This document shows, piece after piece, positions 1-8,976 of a stretch of 25,760 nt of DNA. Source of the stretch: Thiobacillus sp. UBA2597 (lineage in GTDB: Bacteria > Pseudomonadota > Gammaproteobacteria > Burkholderiales > Thiobacillaceae). The stretch's first letter is position 1. Each line of letters opens with the position of its first letter. Made by a program: the position numbers and the translations under genes. The stretch spans positions 1 to 25,760 of the forward strand of contig DDKN01000089.1 in the NCBI GenBank assembly GCA_002339725.1, read 5' to 3'. Below the pieces are notes generated by a model, which was not told the origin of the DNA, made no database searches, and saw only the letters and a program-made list of their open reading frames with translations.

Positions 1-576
1 CTGGCCCGCGAGTGGATGGCTGCGCACAGCCTGGAAGACCTGATGAACATGGTCATCAACCACTGCCCGACCAAGGCCATCCAGCTGACCAAGAATGACG
101 GCAAGCCGGCTGGCGAAGGCATCACCAAGGTCGCCGTGTCCGATGCCAACTGCATCGAGATCGACAACCACAACTGCGTGCGCTGCATGCACTGCCTGAA
201 CGTCATGCCCGGCGCCCTGCTGCCCGGTAAGGACAAGGGCGTCACCATCCTGGTCGGCGGCAAGGGCGTGCTGAAGATCGGCGCCACCATGGGTACCGTG
301 GTGATCCCGTTCATGAAGCTCGAATCCGACGAGGACTTCGAGAAGCTGAACGACCTGGCCCGCAACATCCTCGACTTCTTCGCCGAGAACGCCCTCGAGC
401 ACGAGCGCACCGGCGAGATGATCGAGCGGATCGGCCTGGTCAACTTCCTGGAAGGCCTGGACATCCCGATCGACCCGAGCATGATCGTGCATCCGCGTAC
501 CAACCCCTACGTCCGTACCGACGGCTGGGACGAGGAAGCCGAGAAGTGGTTCGAGCGCAAGCGGGCCGCCGCCTGA
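1..576 (+). CDS. dsrA: Reverse dissimilatory sulfite reductase alpha subunit (3' part)
   Basis: This is the C-terminal 191 residues of DsrA; the family is about 420 residues, so the N-terminal half lies upstream of the window and the frame is open from base 1. DsrA pairs with DsrB in an alpha2beta2 enzyme that carries siroheme(amide) and [4Fe-4S] clusters. In sulfur oxidisers it runs in reverse, turning DsrC-bound sulfur into sulfite in the cytoplasm. Visible here is the inserted ferredoxin domain: C22 in an H-C-P context, then C59-x2-C62-x2-C65 (fragment numbering). The siroheme-ligating cysteines would be in the missing part. The oxidative direction is inferred from the neighbours dsrEFH and dsrL, not from this fragment. 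Confidence 0.97.
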   Translation: MAREWMAAHSLEDLMNMVINHCPTKAIQLTKNDGKPAGEGITKVAVSDANCIEIDNHNCVRCMHCLNVMPGALLPGKDKGVTILVGGKGVLKIGATMGTVVIPFMKLESDEDFEKLNDLARNILDFFAENALEHERTGEMIERIGLVNFLEGLDIPIDPSMIVHPRTNPYVRTDGWDEEAEKWFERKRAAA

Positions 577-590
577 GCTAGCAAACCCGA

Positions 591-614
591 GGACCGATGC
601 CTTCGCATCGGTCC
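591..614 (+). other. Hairpin between dsrA and dsrB
   Basis: A perfect 10-bp inverted repeat (GGACCGATGC and its complement) encloses a 4-base loop, CTTC. It lies 14 bases after the dsrA stop. No T-tract follows, so it is unlikely to be a plain intrinsic terminator. An mRNA stabilising or processing stem within the operon is more plausible. The structure is seen; the role is inferred. Confidence 0.75.
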
Positions 615-660
615 GCCTGGCAATTGAAGATTTTCCGATCTTACTAAGTTGGAGAGAAGC

Positions 661-1734
661 ATGGCCGAAAGAACCCATGAGACCATCGAATCCGGCGCGC
701 CGGATCCGATGCCGTACATGCACCCGCTGATGAAAAAGAACTATGGCAAGTGGGTGTACCACAGCCATCCGAAGCCGGGTGTCCTCTACCACCGCGCCGA
801 GAACGGCGACCAGATCTGGACCGTGAAGGCCGGCACCCAGCGTCAGATGGACCACTACACCGTGCGCAAGCTGGCCGATATCGCCGACCAGTACGGCGAC
901 GGTTATGTCCGCTTCACCGCCCGTTCCAACATCGAGTACATGGTGTCTGACGAGAAGAAGGTCGAGCCGCTGATCAAGGCCCTGACCGAAAACGGCTTCC
1001 CGGTCGGCGGCACCGCCAACTCGGTGTCCATGATCGCCCACACCCAGGGCTGGCTGCACTGCGACATCCCGGGCACCGACGCCTCCGGCGTGGTCAAGGC
1101 CCTGATGGACGAACTGTACGACGACTTCGTCAAGTGCGAGATGCCCAACCGGGTCAAGCTGTCCACCTCCTGCTGCGAGATCAACTGCGGCGGCCAGGCC
1201 GACATCGCCATCATCGTGCAGCACACCAAGCCGCCCAAGATCAACCACGATCTGGTCGCCAACGTCTGCGAGCGCCCGTCCGTCGTGGCGCGCTGCCCGG
1301 TCGCCGCGATCCGTCCGGCCCTGGTGAACGGCAAGCCCTCGCTGGAAGTGGACGAGAAGAAGTGCATCTGCTGCGGTGCCTGCTTCCCGCCCTGCCCGCC
1401 GATGCAGATCAACGATCCGGAGCACTCCAAGATCGCGATCTGGGTGGGTGGCAAGAACTCCAACGCCCGTTCCCGTCCGACCTTCCACAAGCTGGTTGCG
1501 TCCGGTCTGCCCAATAACGCCCCGCGTTGGCCCGAGGTGGCCGAAGTGGTCAAGAAGATCCTGGCGACCTACAAGGCCGATGGCCGTCCGTGGGAGCGCA
1601 TGAACGACTGGATCGACCGGATTGGCTGGCCCGCCTTCTTCGAGAAGACCGGTCTGCCGTTCACCAAGTACCACATTGACAACTGGCGTGGTTCGCGCGC
1701 CAGCCTGAACGCGTCTGCCCACATCCGCTTCTGA
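661..1734 (+). CDS. dsrB: Reverse dissimilatory sulfite reductase beta subunit
   Basis: This 357-residue protein is the partner of DsrA. The siroheme/[4Fe-4S] region shows C134 in an L-H-C-D-I-P-G context and C171-C172-x3-C176. The ferredoxin domain follows with C203, C212 and the cluster C235-x-C237-C238-x2-C241-x3-C245-P. Length and motifs fit full-length DsrB. The start is the ATG at 661 because GGAGAG (651-656) sits just upstream; an in-frame TTG at 649 has no such site. The codons are strongly biased towards C- and G-ending forms, as in dsrC, dsrK and dsrL, which suits a highly expressed enzyme. It acts in the cytoplasm with DsrA, DsrC and DsrL. Confidence 0.98.
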   Translation: MAERTHETIESGAPDPMPYMHPLMKKNYGKWVYHSHPKPGVLYHRAENGDQIWTVKAGTQRQMDHYTVRKLADIADQYGDGYVRFTARSNIEYMVSDEKKVEPLIKALTENGFPVGGTANSVSMIAHTQGWLHCDIPGTDASGVVKALMDELYDDFVKCEMPNRVKLSTSCCEINCGGQADIAIIVQHTKPPKINHDLVANVCERPSVVARCPVAAIRPALVNGKPSLEVDEKKCICCGACFPPCPPMQINDPEHSKIAIWVGGKNSNARSRPTFHKLVASGLPNNAPRWPEVAEVVKKILATYKADGRPWERMNDWIDRIGWPAFFEKTGLPFTKYHIDNWRGSRASLNASAHIRF

Positions 1735-1741
1735 TCGGGCT

Positions 1742-1765
1742 GCCCTGGGCCTTACCGCCCGGGGC
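1742..1765 (+). other. Hairpin after dsrB
   Basis: GCCCTGGG (1742-1749) pairs with CCCGGGGC (1758-1765) across an 8-base loop, with one G-U wobble. No T-tract follows. Its place at the 3' end of the highly expressed dsrAB pair and before dsrEFH suggests 3'-end stabilisation or partial attenuation. The structure is seen; the function is inferred. Confidence 0.55.
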
Positions 1766-1807
1766 GCTTGATTACATTCGGATAATTGGAGTTAGGGATA
1801 TAGTTAA

Positions 1808-2167
1808 ATGAAATTCGGTATTTTGGTTAACGAAGGGCCGTACAACCATCAGGCGACGGATTCGGCCTATCAATTCGCCAAAGCGGCCATTGAAAAGGGG
1901 CATCAGGTACCGCGCGTGTTCTTCTACCACGACGGCGTGTACAACTCGACCCGCCTGACCGAGCCGCCGCAGGACGACCGTCATATCGTCAACCGCTGGT
2001 CCAAGCTGGCTGAAGAGCACAAGGTCGATCTGGTTGTTTGCGTTGCCGCCGGCCTGCGCCGCGGTATCAAGGACGAGGTGCTGGCCCCCGGTTTTCGCAT
2101 CTCTGGCCTCGGCCAGTTGGTGGAAGCGGGCATCCAATACGACCGCCTCGTGACGTTCGGTGATTAA
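1808..2167 (+). CDS. dsrE: Sulfurtransferase subunit DsrE
   Basis: This 119-residue protein is one subunit of the DsrE2F2H2 hexamer, which passes sulfur to DsrC in sulfur oxidisers. The conserved cysteine is present as C78 in V-V-C-V-A-A-G-L-R-R-G, the position known to carry persulfide in Allochromatium vinosum DsrE. Presence of dsrEFH is a recognised marker for the oxidative Dsr pathway. A loose AGGG (1794-1797) precedes the ATG by 10 bases. Codon choice here and in dsrF and dsrH is visibly less GC-rich than in dsrB or dsrC. Confidence 0.96.
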   Translation: MKFGILVNEGPYNHQATDSAYQFAKAAIEKGHQVPRVFFYHDGVYNSTRLTEPPQDDRHIVNRWSKLAEEHKVDLVVCVAAGLRRGIKDEVLAPGFRISGLGQLVEAGIQYDRLVTFGD

Positions 2168-2178
2168 GGAGTTGTACT

Positions 2179-2586
2179 GTGAGTGACGTGACTGGCGGGA
2201 TCGATATGGATGACGAAACCGAAGGTGTGGTCAAGAAATTCATGTTCCTGAACCGCAAGGCGCCCTATGGCACCATCTATGCCCTGGAAGCGCTCGAGGT
2301 CGTGCTGATCTCGGCGGCCTTTGATCAGGACGTGAGCCTGGCCTTCGTTGACGACGGTGTGTACCAGATCGTCAAGGGGCAGCACACCAAAGGTATCGAC
2401 CAGAAGAACTTCTCCCCGACCTACCGTGCCCTCGAGGGCTACGACATCGAGAAGCTCTACGTTGAAAAAGAGTCGCTGGAAGCGCGCGGCCTGACCGAGG
2501 AGGATCTCCTGGTCGACGTGCAGGTTGTGGACTCGGCTGCGATGGCCAACCTGATGGCCGAGCAGGACGTCGTCATCAGCTTCTAA
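2179..2586 (+). CDS. dsrF: DsrF subunit of the DsrEFH sulfurtransferase
   Basis: This 135-residue DsrE/DsrF-like protein shows the family core F-M-F-L-N-R-K-A-P-Y-G-T near residue 21 and a D-D-G-V-Y-Q motif near residue 58. It lacks the catalytic-type cysteine of DsrE and DsrH, in keeping with a structural role in the hexamer. The GTG at 2179 is chosen because AAGGAG (2166-2171) lies 7 bases upstream. A later ATG at 2206 would trim nine residues and has no better site. It starts 11 bases after the dsrE stop, within a tight dsrEFH unit. Confidence 0.95.
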   Translation: MSDVTGGIDMDDETEGVVKKFMFLNRKAPYGTIYALEALEVVLISAAFDQDVSLAFVDDGVYQIVKGQHTKGIDQKNFSPTYRALEGYDIEKLYVEKESLEARGLTEEDLLVDVQVVDSAAMANLMAEQDVVISF

Positions 2587-2598
2587 GGAGAGACGAAG

Positions 2599-2898
2599 AT
2601 GCTACATATCGTCAACAAATCGCCTTTGGAGCGGAATGCGGTAGACAGCTGCCTGCGTCTGGCGACCAAAGGTTCTGCCGTGCTGCTGATCGAGGATGCG
2701 GTCTATGCCGCGACGAAAGGCACTGCGGCTTCGGCGAAAGTTCAGGCGGCCATGGCCAACCTGAAGATTTACGCCCTTGCCCCTGACATGGAAGCGCGCG
2801 GCGTGGCCGGGCGTGTCATGGAAGGTGTCAATCTTGTGGACTACAGCGGGTTTGTCGACCTGGTTGCTGAACACAAAAACTGCCAGTCCTGGTTGTAA
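2599..2898 (+). CDS. dsrH: DsrH subunit of the DsrEFH sulfurtransferase
   Basis: This is a 99-residue DsrH/TusB-type protein. The conserved cysteine is C18 in A-V-D-S-C-L-R; a second cysteine near the C-terminus sits in N-C-Q-S-W-L. DsrH completes the DsrE2F2H2 complex that interacts with DsrC. A GGAG (2587-2590) directly after the dsrF stop serves as ribosome binding site, 8 bases before the ATG. The gene ends 21 bases before dsrC. Confidence 0.95.
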   Translation: MLHIVNKSPLERNAVDSCLRLATKGSAVLLIEDAVYAATKGTAASAKVQAAMANLKIYALAPDMEARGVAGRVMEGVNLVDYSGFVDLVAEHKNCQSWL

Positions 2899-2919
2899 TT
2901 TCATTTAAGGAGTTTGCAC

Positions 2920-3255
2920 ATGCCCACCGTAAATATCGCCGGCAAAGACATCGAAGTGGATGAGGAAGGCTACCTGACCAACCTGGCCGACTGGAACGAA
3001 GAAGTCGCCGCCTACCTGGCCAAGGAAGAAAAGGTCGAGATGACCGACAGCCACTGGGAAGTCGTCAACTTCCTGCGCGAGTACTACAACGAGTACCAGA
3101 TCGCTCCGGCCATCCGCGTGCTGACCAAGGCCATCGCCAAGAAGCTGGGTCCGGACAAGGGCAACAACAAGTACCTGTACGAGCTGTTCCCCTACGGTCC
3201 CGCCAAGCAGGCCTGCAAGATCGCCGGCCTGCCCAAGCCGACCGGCTGCATCTAA
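2920..3255 (+). CDS. dsrC: DsrC sulfur carrier protein
   Basis: This 111-residue protein is the substrate-carrying partner of DsrAB and of the DsrMKJOP complex. The flexible C-terminal arm carries both conserved cysteines: C99 and the penultimate C110, eleven residues apart, in A-C-K-I-A-G-L and P-T-G-C-I. Both are needed for the trisulfide/persulfide chemistry, so this is a true DsrC and not a TusE-like form. The ATG at 2920 is chosen because AAGGAG (2907-2912) is 7 bases away; an in-frame TTG at 2914 would leave only one base. A stack of hairpins follows the gene, suggesting a separately stabilised, abundant transcript. Confidence 0.98.
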   Translation: MPTVNIAGKDIEVDEEGYLTNLADWNEEVAAYLAKEEKVEMTDSHWEVVNFLREYYNEYQIAPAIRVLTKAIAKKLGPDKGNNKYLYELFPYGPAKQACKIAGLPKPTGCI

Positions 3256-3264
3256 AGCGTCCGA

Positions 3265-3284
3265 GCCCGGGGTTCGCCCCGGGC
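3265..3284 (+). other. GC hairpin with TTCG loop after dsrC
   Basis: A perfect 8-bp stem, GCCCGGGG against CCCCGGGC, encloses a TTCG loop, 9 bases after the dsrC stop. No T-run follows, so termination would be partial at best. A 3'-stabilising stem for an abundant dsrC message is the most likely role (inference). Confidence 0.7.
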
Positions 3285-3291
3285 AGGTCAT

Positions 3292-3310
3292 CTCGGCTGT
3301 TATAGCCGAG
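3292..3310 (+). other. Second hairpin in the dsrC-dsrM gap
   Basis: CTCGGCT (3292-3298) pairs with AGCCGAG (3304-3310) across the 5-base loop GTTAT. Its 3' arm overlaps the first heptad of the following repeat by three bases, so the two structures compete for those bases. Confidence 0.6.
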
Positions 3311-3379
3311 AGTCGAGAGTCGAGAGCTTATGCCGCGCGGACATGGGCGGTGCATCGGCTCTCAACTCTCCACTCTCGA
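3307..3379 (+). repeat. Inverted heptad repeats between dsrC and dsrM
   Basis: The left arm has GAGAGTC twice (3308-3314, 3315-3321), then GAGAG. The right arm has CTCTCAA, CTCTCCA and CTCTCGA (3359-3379). Each arm has a period of seven, and the arms are complementary over 3307-3327 and 3358-3378 with two mismatches. They could form a long stem with a 30-base loop. No coding potential is seen in this 143-base gap. Similar CTC-rich heptads occur upstream of cysG. Confidence 0.7.
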
Positions 3380-3398
3380 CTGTTGGTAAGAGGAAGGC

Positions 3399-4136
3399 AT
3401 GAGTTCTCTGACCGTTTTTTATATTGGCCTGTTCTACGTCGCCACCCTGATCCTGATCGCCGGTGTGGCCTATCGCATCTACGAGTACAGCCGCACCCCG
3501 GCGCCGCTCAAGATCCCGACCACCCCGGCCCCGACCACCAACGCCGGCGTGGCCTATCGCATGGCGCGCGAGGTGGTGCTGTTCGAAAGCCTGTTCAAGT
3601 CCAACAAGTGGACCTGGGTGTTCGGCTGGCTGTTCCACTTCGGCCTGCTGCTGGTGCTGCTGCGCCACATCCGTTACTTCCAGGAACCGGTCTGGTTCTG
3701 GGTCGACATCGTCCAGCCTTTCGGCAAATACGCCAGCTTCGCCATGGTTGCCGGCCTGCTCGGCCTGTGGGCCCGGCGCTTCCTGGTCGACCGGGTACGC
3801 TATATCTCGACCCCGTCCGATCACCTGATCCTGGCGCTGCTGGTCGGCATTGGCCTGTCCGGCATGATGATGACCTTCGTCGTGCATACCGACATCGTCG
3901 CGCTCAAGGCCTTCATGCTGGGCCTGATGACCTTCGATTTCCAGCCGCTGCCCACCGACACCATACTCCTGGTGCACCTGGCCCTGGTGGCGCTGCTGAT
4001 GATCATCTTCCCGATCAGCAAGCTGCTGCATGCGCCGGGCATTTTCTTCAGCCCGACCCGCAACCAGGCCGACAACCCGCGCGAACACCGCCATGTCGCG
4101 AACTGGGCGATCGAGCTTGAGCGCAAGAATGGTTGA
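3399..4136 (+). CDS. dsrM: Membrane cytochrome b subunit DsrM
   Basis: This 245-residue NarI-like membrane protein is the cytochrome b of DsrMKJOP. About five hydrophobic segments are visible: near residues 5-25, 72-95, 112-130, 143-165 and 187-210. Candidate haem b ligands in or near membrane segments are H80, H90, H163, H193 and H211. It is thought to exchange electrons between the quinone pool and DsrK. AGGAAGG just upstream supports the ATG. It is the first gene after the hairpin-rich gap and is followed 34 bases later by dsrK. Confidence 0.96.
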   Translation: MSSLTVFYIGLFYVATLILIAGVAYRIYEYSRTPAPLKIPTTPAPTTNAGVAYRMAREVVLFESLFKSNKWTWVFGWLFHFGLLLVLLRHIRYFQEPVWFWVDIVQPFGKYASFAMVAGLLGLWARRFLVDRVRYISTPSDHLILALLVGIGLSGMMMTFVVHTDIVALKAFMLGLMTFDFQPLPTDTILLVHLALVALLMIIFPISKLLHAPGIFFSPTRNQADNPREHRHVANWAIELERKNG

Positions 4137-4170
4137 TTCCGCGGACTGAGACAGAGTTTAAGGAGCGAAA

Positions 4171-5694
<1,524 letters not shown>

Positions 5695-5733
5695 TGCGGG
5701 CATACCGCGAGATTTAACGATAGGAGAGCGAAG

Positions 5734-7710
5734 ATGTCGGTCACTTCCAAAGACGTAAAGAAGACTGAAGGCAAGACCTGGCGCCGTTACAAGGATGGCG
5801 AGACCCAGGCCGACTACCACGACCGGCAGGAAATCATTTTCCAGGCCGGCTGGACCCACAAGTGCCCCGAGTACATGCTGTCCACCCCGCCCTGCCAGGG
5901 CTCCTGCCCGGCCGGCGAGGACATCCGTTCCTACCTGAACATCGTGCGCGGCATCGAAAAGGCCCCGCTGGGCGCCGATGGCAAGCCGACCATGAGCTGG
6001 CAGGAATTCGCCTGGCGCCGCCTGACCGAAGCCAACCCCTTCCCCGCCGTGATGGGCCGGGTCTGCCCCGCTCCGTGCGAATCCGGCTGCAACCGCAACC
6101 AGGTGGAAGAGAACGTCGGCATCAACTCGGTTGAGCACTTCCTGGGCAACTGGGCGCTCGAGCACAAGCTGGCGTTCAAGAAACCCGAGAAGGAAACCGG
6201 CAAAAAGGTCGCCGTCATCGGCGGCGGCCCGGCCGGCCTGGCGGCCGCCTATCAGCTGCGCCTGAAGGGCCACAGCGTCACCATCTTCGACGACCACGCC
6301 GAACTCGGCGGCATGATGCGCTATGGCATTCCCGGCTTCCGTACCCCGCGCGAGGTGCTGGACGGCGAGATTCAGCGCATCCTCGACCTGGGCGTCGAGA
6401 CCCGGATGAACTGCCGCGTCGGCAAGGACATCCCGATGGAGCAGATCGAGAAGGAATATGACGCCGTGATCATGGGCCTGGGTGCCCAGGCCGGCCGCGC
6501 CCTGCCGGTGGAAGGTGCCGATGCCCCCAACTGCGTGACCGCGATGTCCTTCCTGCGCGCCTTCAACGAAGGCCGGCTGCAATCCGTGGGCGACAAGGTG
6601 GTGGTGGTCGGTGGTGGTGACACCTCGATCGACGTGGCCACCGTCGCCCGCCGTCTGGGCAAGGTGACCAACATCTCCGAGAAGGACCTGCCGGAGAACG
6701 TGCTGGCCGGCCATGTCGCTCACGATGTCGCCAGCATCGCCGCGCGCCAGGGCGTCGAGGTGGTGCTGATCTCGCGTGCCACCATCGACAAGATGGCCGC
6801 CAACAAGCACGAGGTCGAACAGGCCCAGTCCGAAGGCATCGAAATCATCGGTGGCGTCACCCCGGTGGCCGTGATCAAGGGCAAGGATGGCCGTGCCACC
6901 GCCCTGCGCGTGGCCGAGTTCGAGATGGTCGGCAAGGACATGAAGATCAAGGAGGGCACCGAGCGCGACATCGAGGCCTCCCTGATCGTCTCCGCCATCG
7001 GCCAGGCCGTCGACTTCACCGGCCTGGAGAGCTACAACAACAACAACGGCCTGATCAAGACCGACAAGCTCTACCGCTTCCCCGGCAAGCAGAACGTGTT
7101 CGTCGCGGGCGACGTCATCCGGCCGCATCTGCTGACCACCGCGATCGGCCATGCCCGCATCTGCGCCGACGGCATCGACGGCTACCTCAAGGGCGAAGAC
7201 ATGGACAAGCGTCCGAAGGTCGATGTCGCGCACTGGGATATGGTGCGGCGCTGGGTCGAGACCGGTCACGAGTACAACGAGCACCATGGCCAGGAGTGGG
7301 GCACCTCGCAGTGGAAGGACGTGCTGCACAACTTCGAGGACCGTTCGAGTCGCTACATCATCCCCTCGACCGAGCTGTTCCTGGGCCACTTCGCGCACAC
7401 CCCGCGCAACAAGCGTCAGGTGATCCACCTGGACAAGGAAAGCGCCCTGGGCAACTTCCAGGACCGTCTGGGCCAGCTGTCCGAGCAGGAGACGATTGCC
7501 GAAGCCAAGCGCTGCATGTCCTGCGGCCTGTGCTTCGAGTGCGACAACTGCGTCATCTACTGCCCGCAGACCGCCGTGTACAAGGTGCCCAAGAAGGAGA
7601 ACCCGACCACCGGCCGTTACGTGGCGACCGACTACACCAAGTGCATCGGCTGCCACATCTGTGCCGATGTCTGCCCGACCGGCTATATCGTGATGGGCAT
7701 GGGTGACTGA
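5734..7710 (+). CDS. dsrL: NAD(P)H:acceptor iron-sulfur flavoprotein DsrL
   Basis: This 658-residue protein is related to the glutamate synthase small subunit. N-terminal cluster cysteines are C44, C54, C58, C111, C115 and C119. The FAD site is G-G-G-P-A-G near residue 165 and the NAD(P) site is G-G-G-D-T-S near residue 295. A linker (about 490-590) follows, then a ferredoxin domain with C594, C597, C600, C603, C606 and C610, then C637-x2-C640-x2-C643-x3-C647. In A. vinosum, DsrL is essential for sulfur oxidation and moves electrons between DsrAB and NAD(H). AGGAG precedes the ATG. A shorter paralogue with the same C-terminal cysteine spacing lies at 14539-16230. Confidence 0.97.
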   Translation: MSVTSKDVKKTEGKTWRRYKDGETQADYHDRQEIIFQAGWTHKCPEYMLSTPPCQGSCPAGEDIRSYLNIVRGIEKAPLGADGKPTMSWQEFAWRRLTEANPFPAVMGRVCPAPCESGCNRNQVEENVGINSVEHFLGNWALEHKLAFKKPEKETGKKVAVIGGGPAGLAAAYQLRLKGHSVTIFDDHAELGGMMRYGIPGFRTPREVLDGEIQRILDLGVETRMNCRVGKDIPMEQIEKEYDAVIMGLGAQAGRALPVEGADAPNCVTAMSFLRAFNEGRLQSVGDKVVVVGGGDTSIDVATVARRLGKVTNISEKDLPENVLAGHVAHDVASIAARQGVEVVLISRATIDKMAANKHEVEQAQSEGIEIIGGVTPVAVIKGKDGRATALRVAEFEMVGKDMKIKEGTERDIEASLIVSAIGQAVDFTGLESYNNNNGLIKTDKLYRFPGKQNVFVAGDVIRPHLLTTAIGHARICADGIDGYLKGEDMDKRPKVDVAHWDMVRRWVETGHEYNEHHGQEWGTSQWKDVLHNFEDRSSRYIIPSTELFLGHFAHTPRNKRQVIHLDKESALGNFQDRLGQLSEQETIAEAKRCMSCGLCFECDNCVIYCPQTAVYKVPKKENPTTGRYVATDYTKCIGCHICADVCPTGYIVMGMGD

Positions 7711-7726
7711 TAGGAGCATGACTGGC

Positions 7727-8203
7727 ATGGCGAGACTGGACTTAGCGTCCAAGCTGGGCAGCTGGCTCCGATTCGCCGCCCTGATCGGCGCGGCGGCCGT
7801 TTTGGCCGCCCCGTCGTTCCAGGCGGCAGCGGGGGTCGACAAGCCGAAGCTGGAGCGTGGCAAGGGCGAGCGCTGCGTGGAAGACACCGACTTCATGCGC
7901 CGCAACCATATGCAACTCCTGAAGCATCATCGCGACGAGACGATGCACCGGGGCATCCGTACCACCAAGCACAGCCTGAAGGGCTGCGTCGAATGTCATG
8001 CCAGCGAAAAGACCGGCAGCGTCGCCGCGACCAAGGAAGACTTTTGCATGGCCTGTCACACCTATGCCAGTGTCAAGCTTGACTGCTGGGACTGCCATGC
8101 CACCAAGCCGATGGCCAAGAAGCCGGCCAAGACCGAGGCCGCGGCCGAGGCCAAGACCTCGCCTTTGATGGCCAACACCCAGAACGGAGGCGCCAAGCCA
8201 TGA
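7727..8203 (+). CDS. dsrJ: Triheme cytochrome c DsrJ
   Basis: This 158-residue protein has a hydrophobic N-terminal segment (about residues 14-35) that acts as export signal and probable anchor, placing the haem part in the periplasm. Three C-x2-C-H haem sites are present: C-V-E-C-H, C-M-A-C-H and C-W-D-C-H. C50 (G-E-R-C-V-E-D) matches the cysteine proposed to be an unusual haem ligand in A. vinosum DsrJ. The last 30 residues are Lys/Ala/Pro-rich. ATG at 7727 lies 10 bases after AGGAG; ATG at 7718 is also in frame but only one base from that site. It overlaps dsrO by four bases (ATGA). Confidence 0.94.
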   Translation: MARLDLASKLGSWLRFAALIGAAAVLAAPSFQAAAGVDKPKLERGKGERCVEDTDFMRRNHMQLLKHHRDETMHRGIRTTKHSLKGCVECHASEKTGSVAATKEDFCMACHTYASVKLDCWDCHATKPMAKKPAKTEAAAEAKTSPLMANTQNGGAKP

Positions 8204-8958
8204 GCCAGCCAGTGCGTCCTGAAGACAAGATCGAAAACGGCGAGCGCCGTGCCTTCCTGGCGGCCGGCGCCGCCGTGGCCGGCACCGCCATCGCCCCGGG
8301 CGTTCTGCTCTATGGCATGGCCCAGGCCAAACCGGCGGACCAGCCGGTCAGCGCCAAGGTACGCTGGGGCATGTTGATCGACACCACCAAGTGCGCCACC
8401 GGCTGCACTGAGTGCGTCACCGCCTGCAACACCGAGAACAGCCTGTCCGGCAAGACCGGACCCCAGGATTCCCAGTGGATCCGCAAGGTCGAGCTGAAAA
8501 ACCTGCAAACCGGTGCCCGCCACAGCCTGCCGATGCTCTGTCAGCACTGCGAGCACCCGCCCTGCGTCGACGTCTGCCCGACCGGGGCCTCATTCCGGCG
8601 TGCCGACGGCATCGTCCTGGTCGACCGTCACATCTGCATCGGCTGTCGCTATTGCATGATGGCCTGCCCCTACAAGGCCCGCTCGCTGGTGCATGAAAAC
8701 CTGACCGACCAGAACCCGGAAGTGCCGCGTGGCAAGGGCTGCGTCGAGTCCTGCACCTTCTGTGTCCAGAAGGTGGACCGGGGCGAGAACACCACCGCCT
8801 GTGTCGAGGCCTGCAATGCCGCCGGCCACAAGGCCATGCTGTTCGGCGACCTGAACGACCCGGAATCGGAGATCGCCAAGACGGTGAAGACCTACGCCAG
8901 CACCGAGGTGCGGGCCGATCTCAACCTGAACACCGGCGTGCGTTACCAAGGGATCTGA
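8200..8958 (+). CDS. dsrO: Periplasmic iron-sulfur subunit DsrO
   Basis: This 252-residue NrfC-like ferredoxin protein has an N-terminal R16-R17-x-F-L motif and an alanine-rich hydrophobic stretch, typical of a Tat export signal. Four cysteine groups are visible: C65/C69/C72/C76, C114/C117/C122/C126, C146/C149/C152/C156, and C181/C185/C188 with C201/C205. It is expected to sit on the periplasmic face and pass electrons between DsrJ and the DsrP quinone subunit. GGAGG (8186-8190) inside dsrJ precedes the ATG, which overlaps the dsrJ stop, so translation is probably coupled. Confidence 0.96.
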   Translation: MSQPVRPEDKIENGERRAFLAAGAAVAGTAIAPGVLLYGMAQAKPADQPVSAKVRWGMLIDTTKCATGCTECVTACNTENSLSGKTGPQDSQWIRKVELKNLQTGARHSLPMLCQHCEHPPCVDVCPTGASFRRADGIVLVDRHICIGCRYCMMACPYKARSLVHENLTDQNPEVPRGKGCVESCTFCVQKVDRGENTTACVEACNAAGHKAMLFGDLNDPESEIAKTVKTYASTEVRADLNLNTGVRYQGI

Positions 8959-8976
8959 CAAAAGGAAAACTGCGCG

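Noticed and set aside
649..660. TTG start four codons before the dsrB ATG
   Set aside because: It lies on the ribosome binding site GGAGAG that serves the ATG at 661 and has no upstream site of its own.
2914..2919. TTG start two codons before the dsrC ATG
   Set aside because: It would leave one base after AAGGAG; the ATG at 2920 has proper spacing and gives the usual DsrC N-terminus.
7703..7726. GTG at 7703 as start of dsrJ, overlapping dsrL
   Set aside because: The AGGAG at 7712-7716 lies downstream of it, and the extra residues add nothing resembling a signal peptide.
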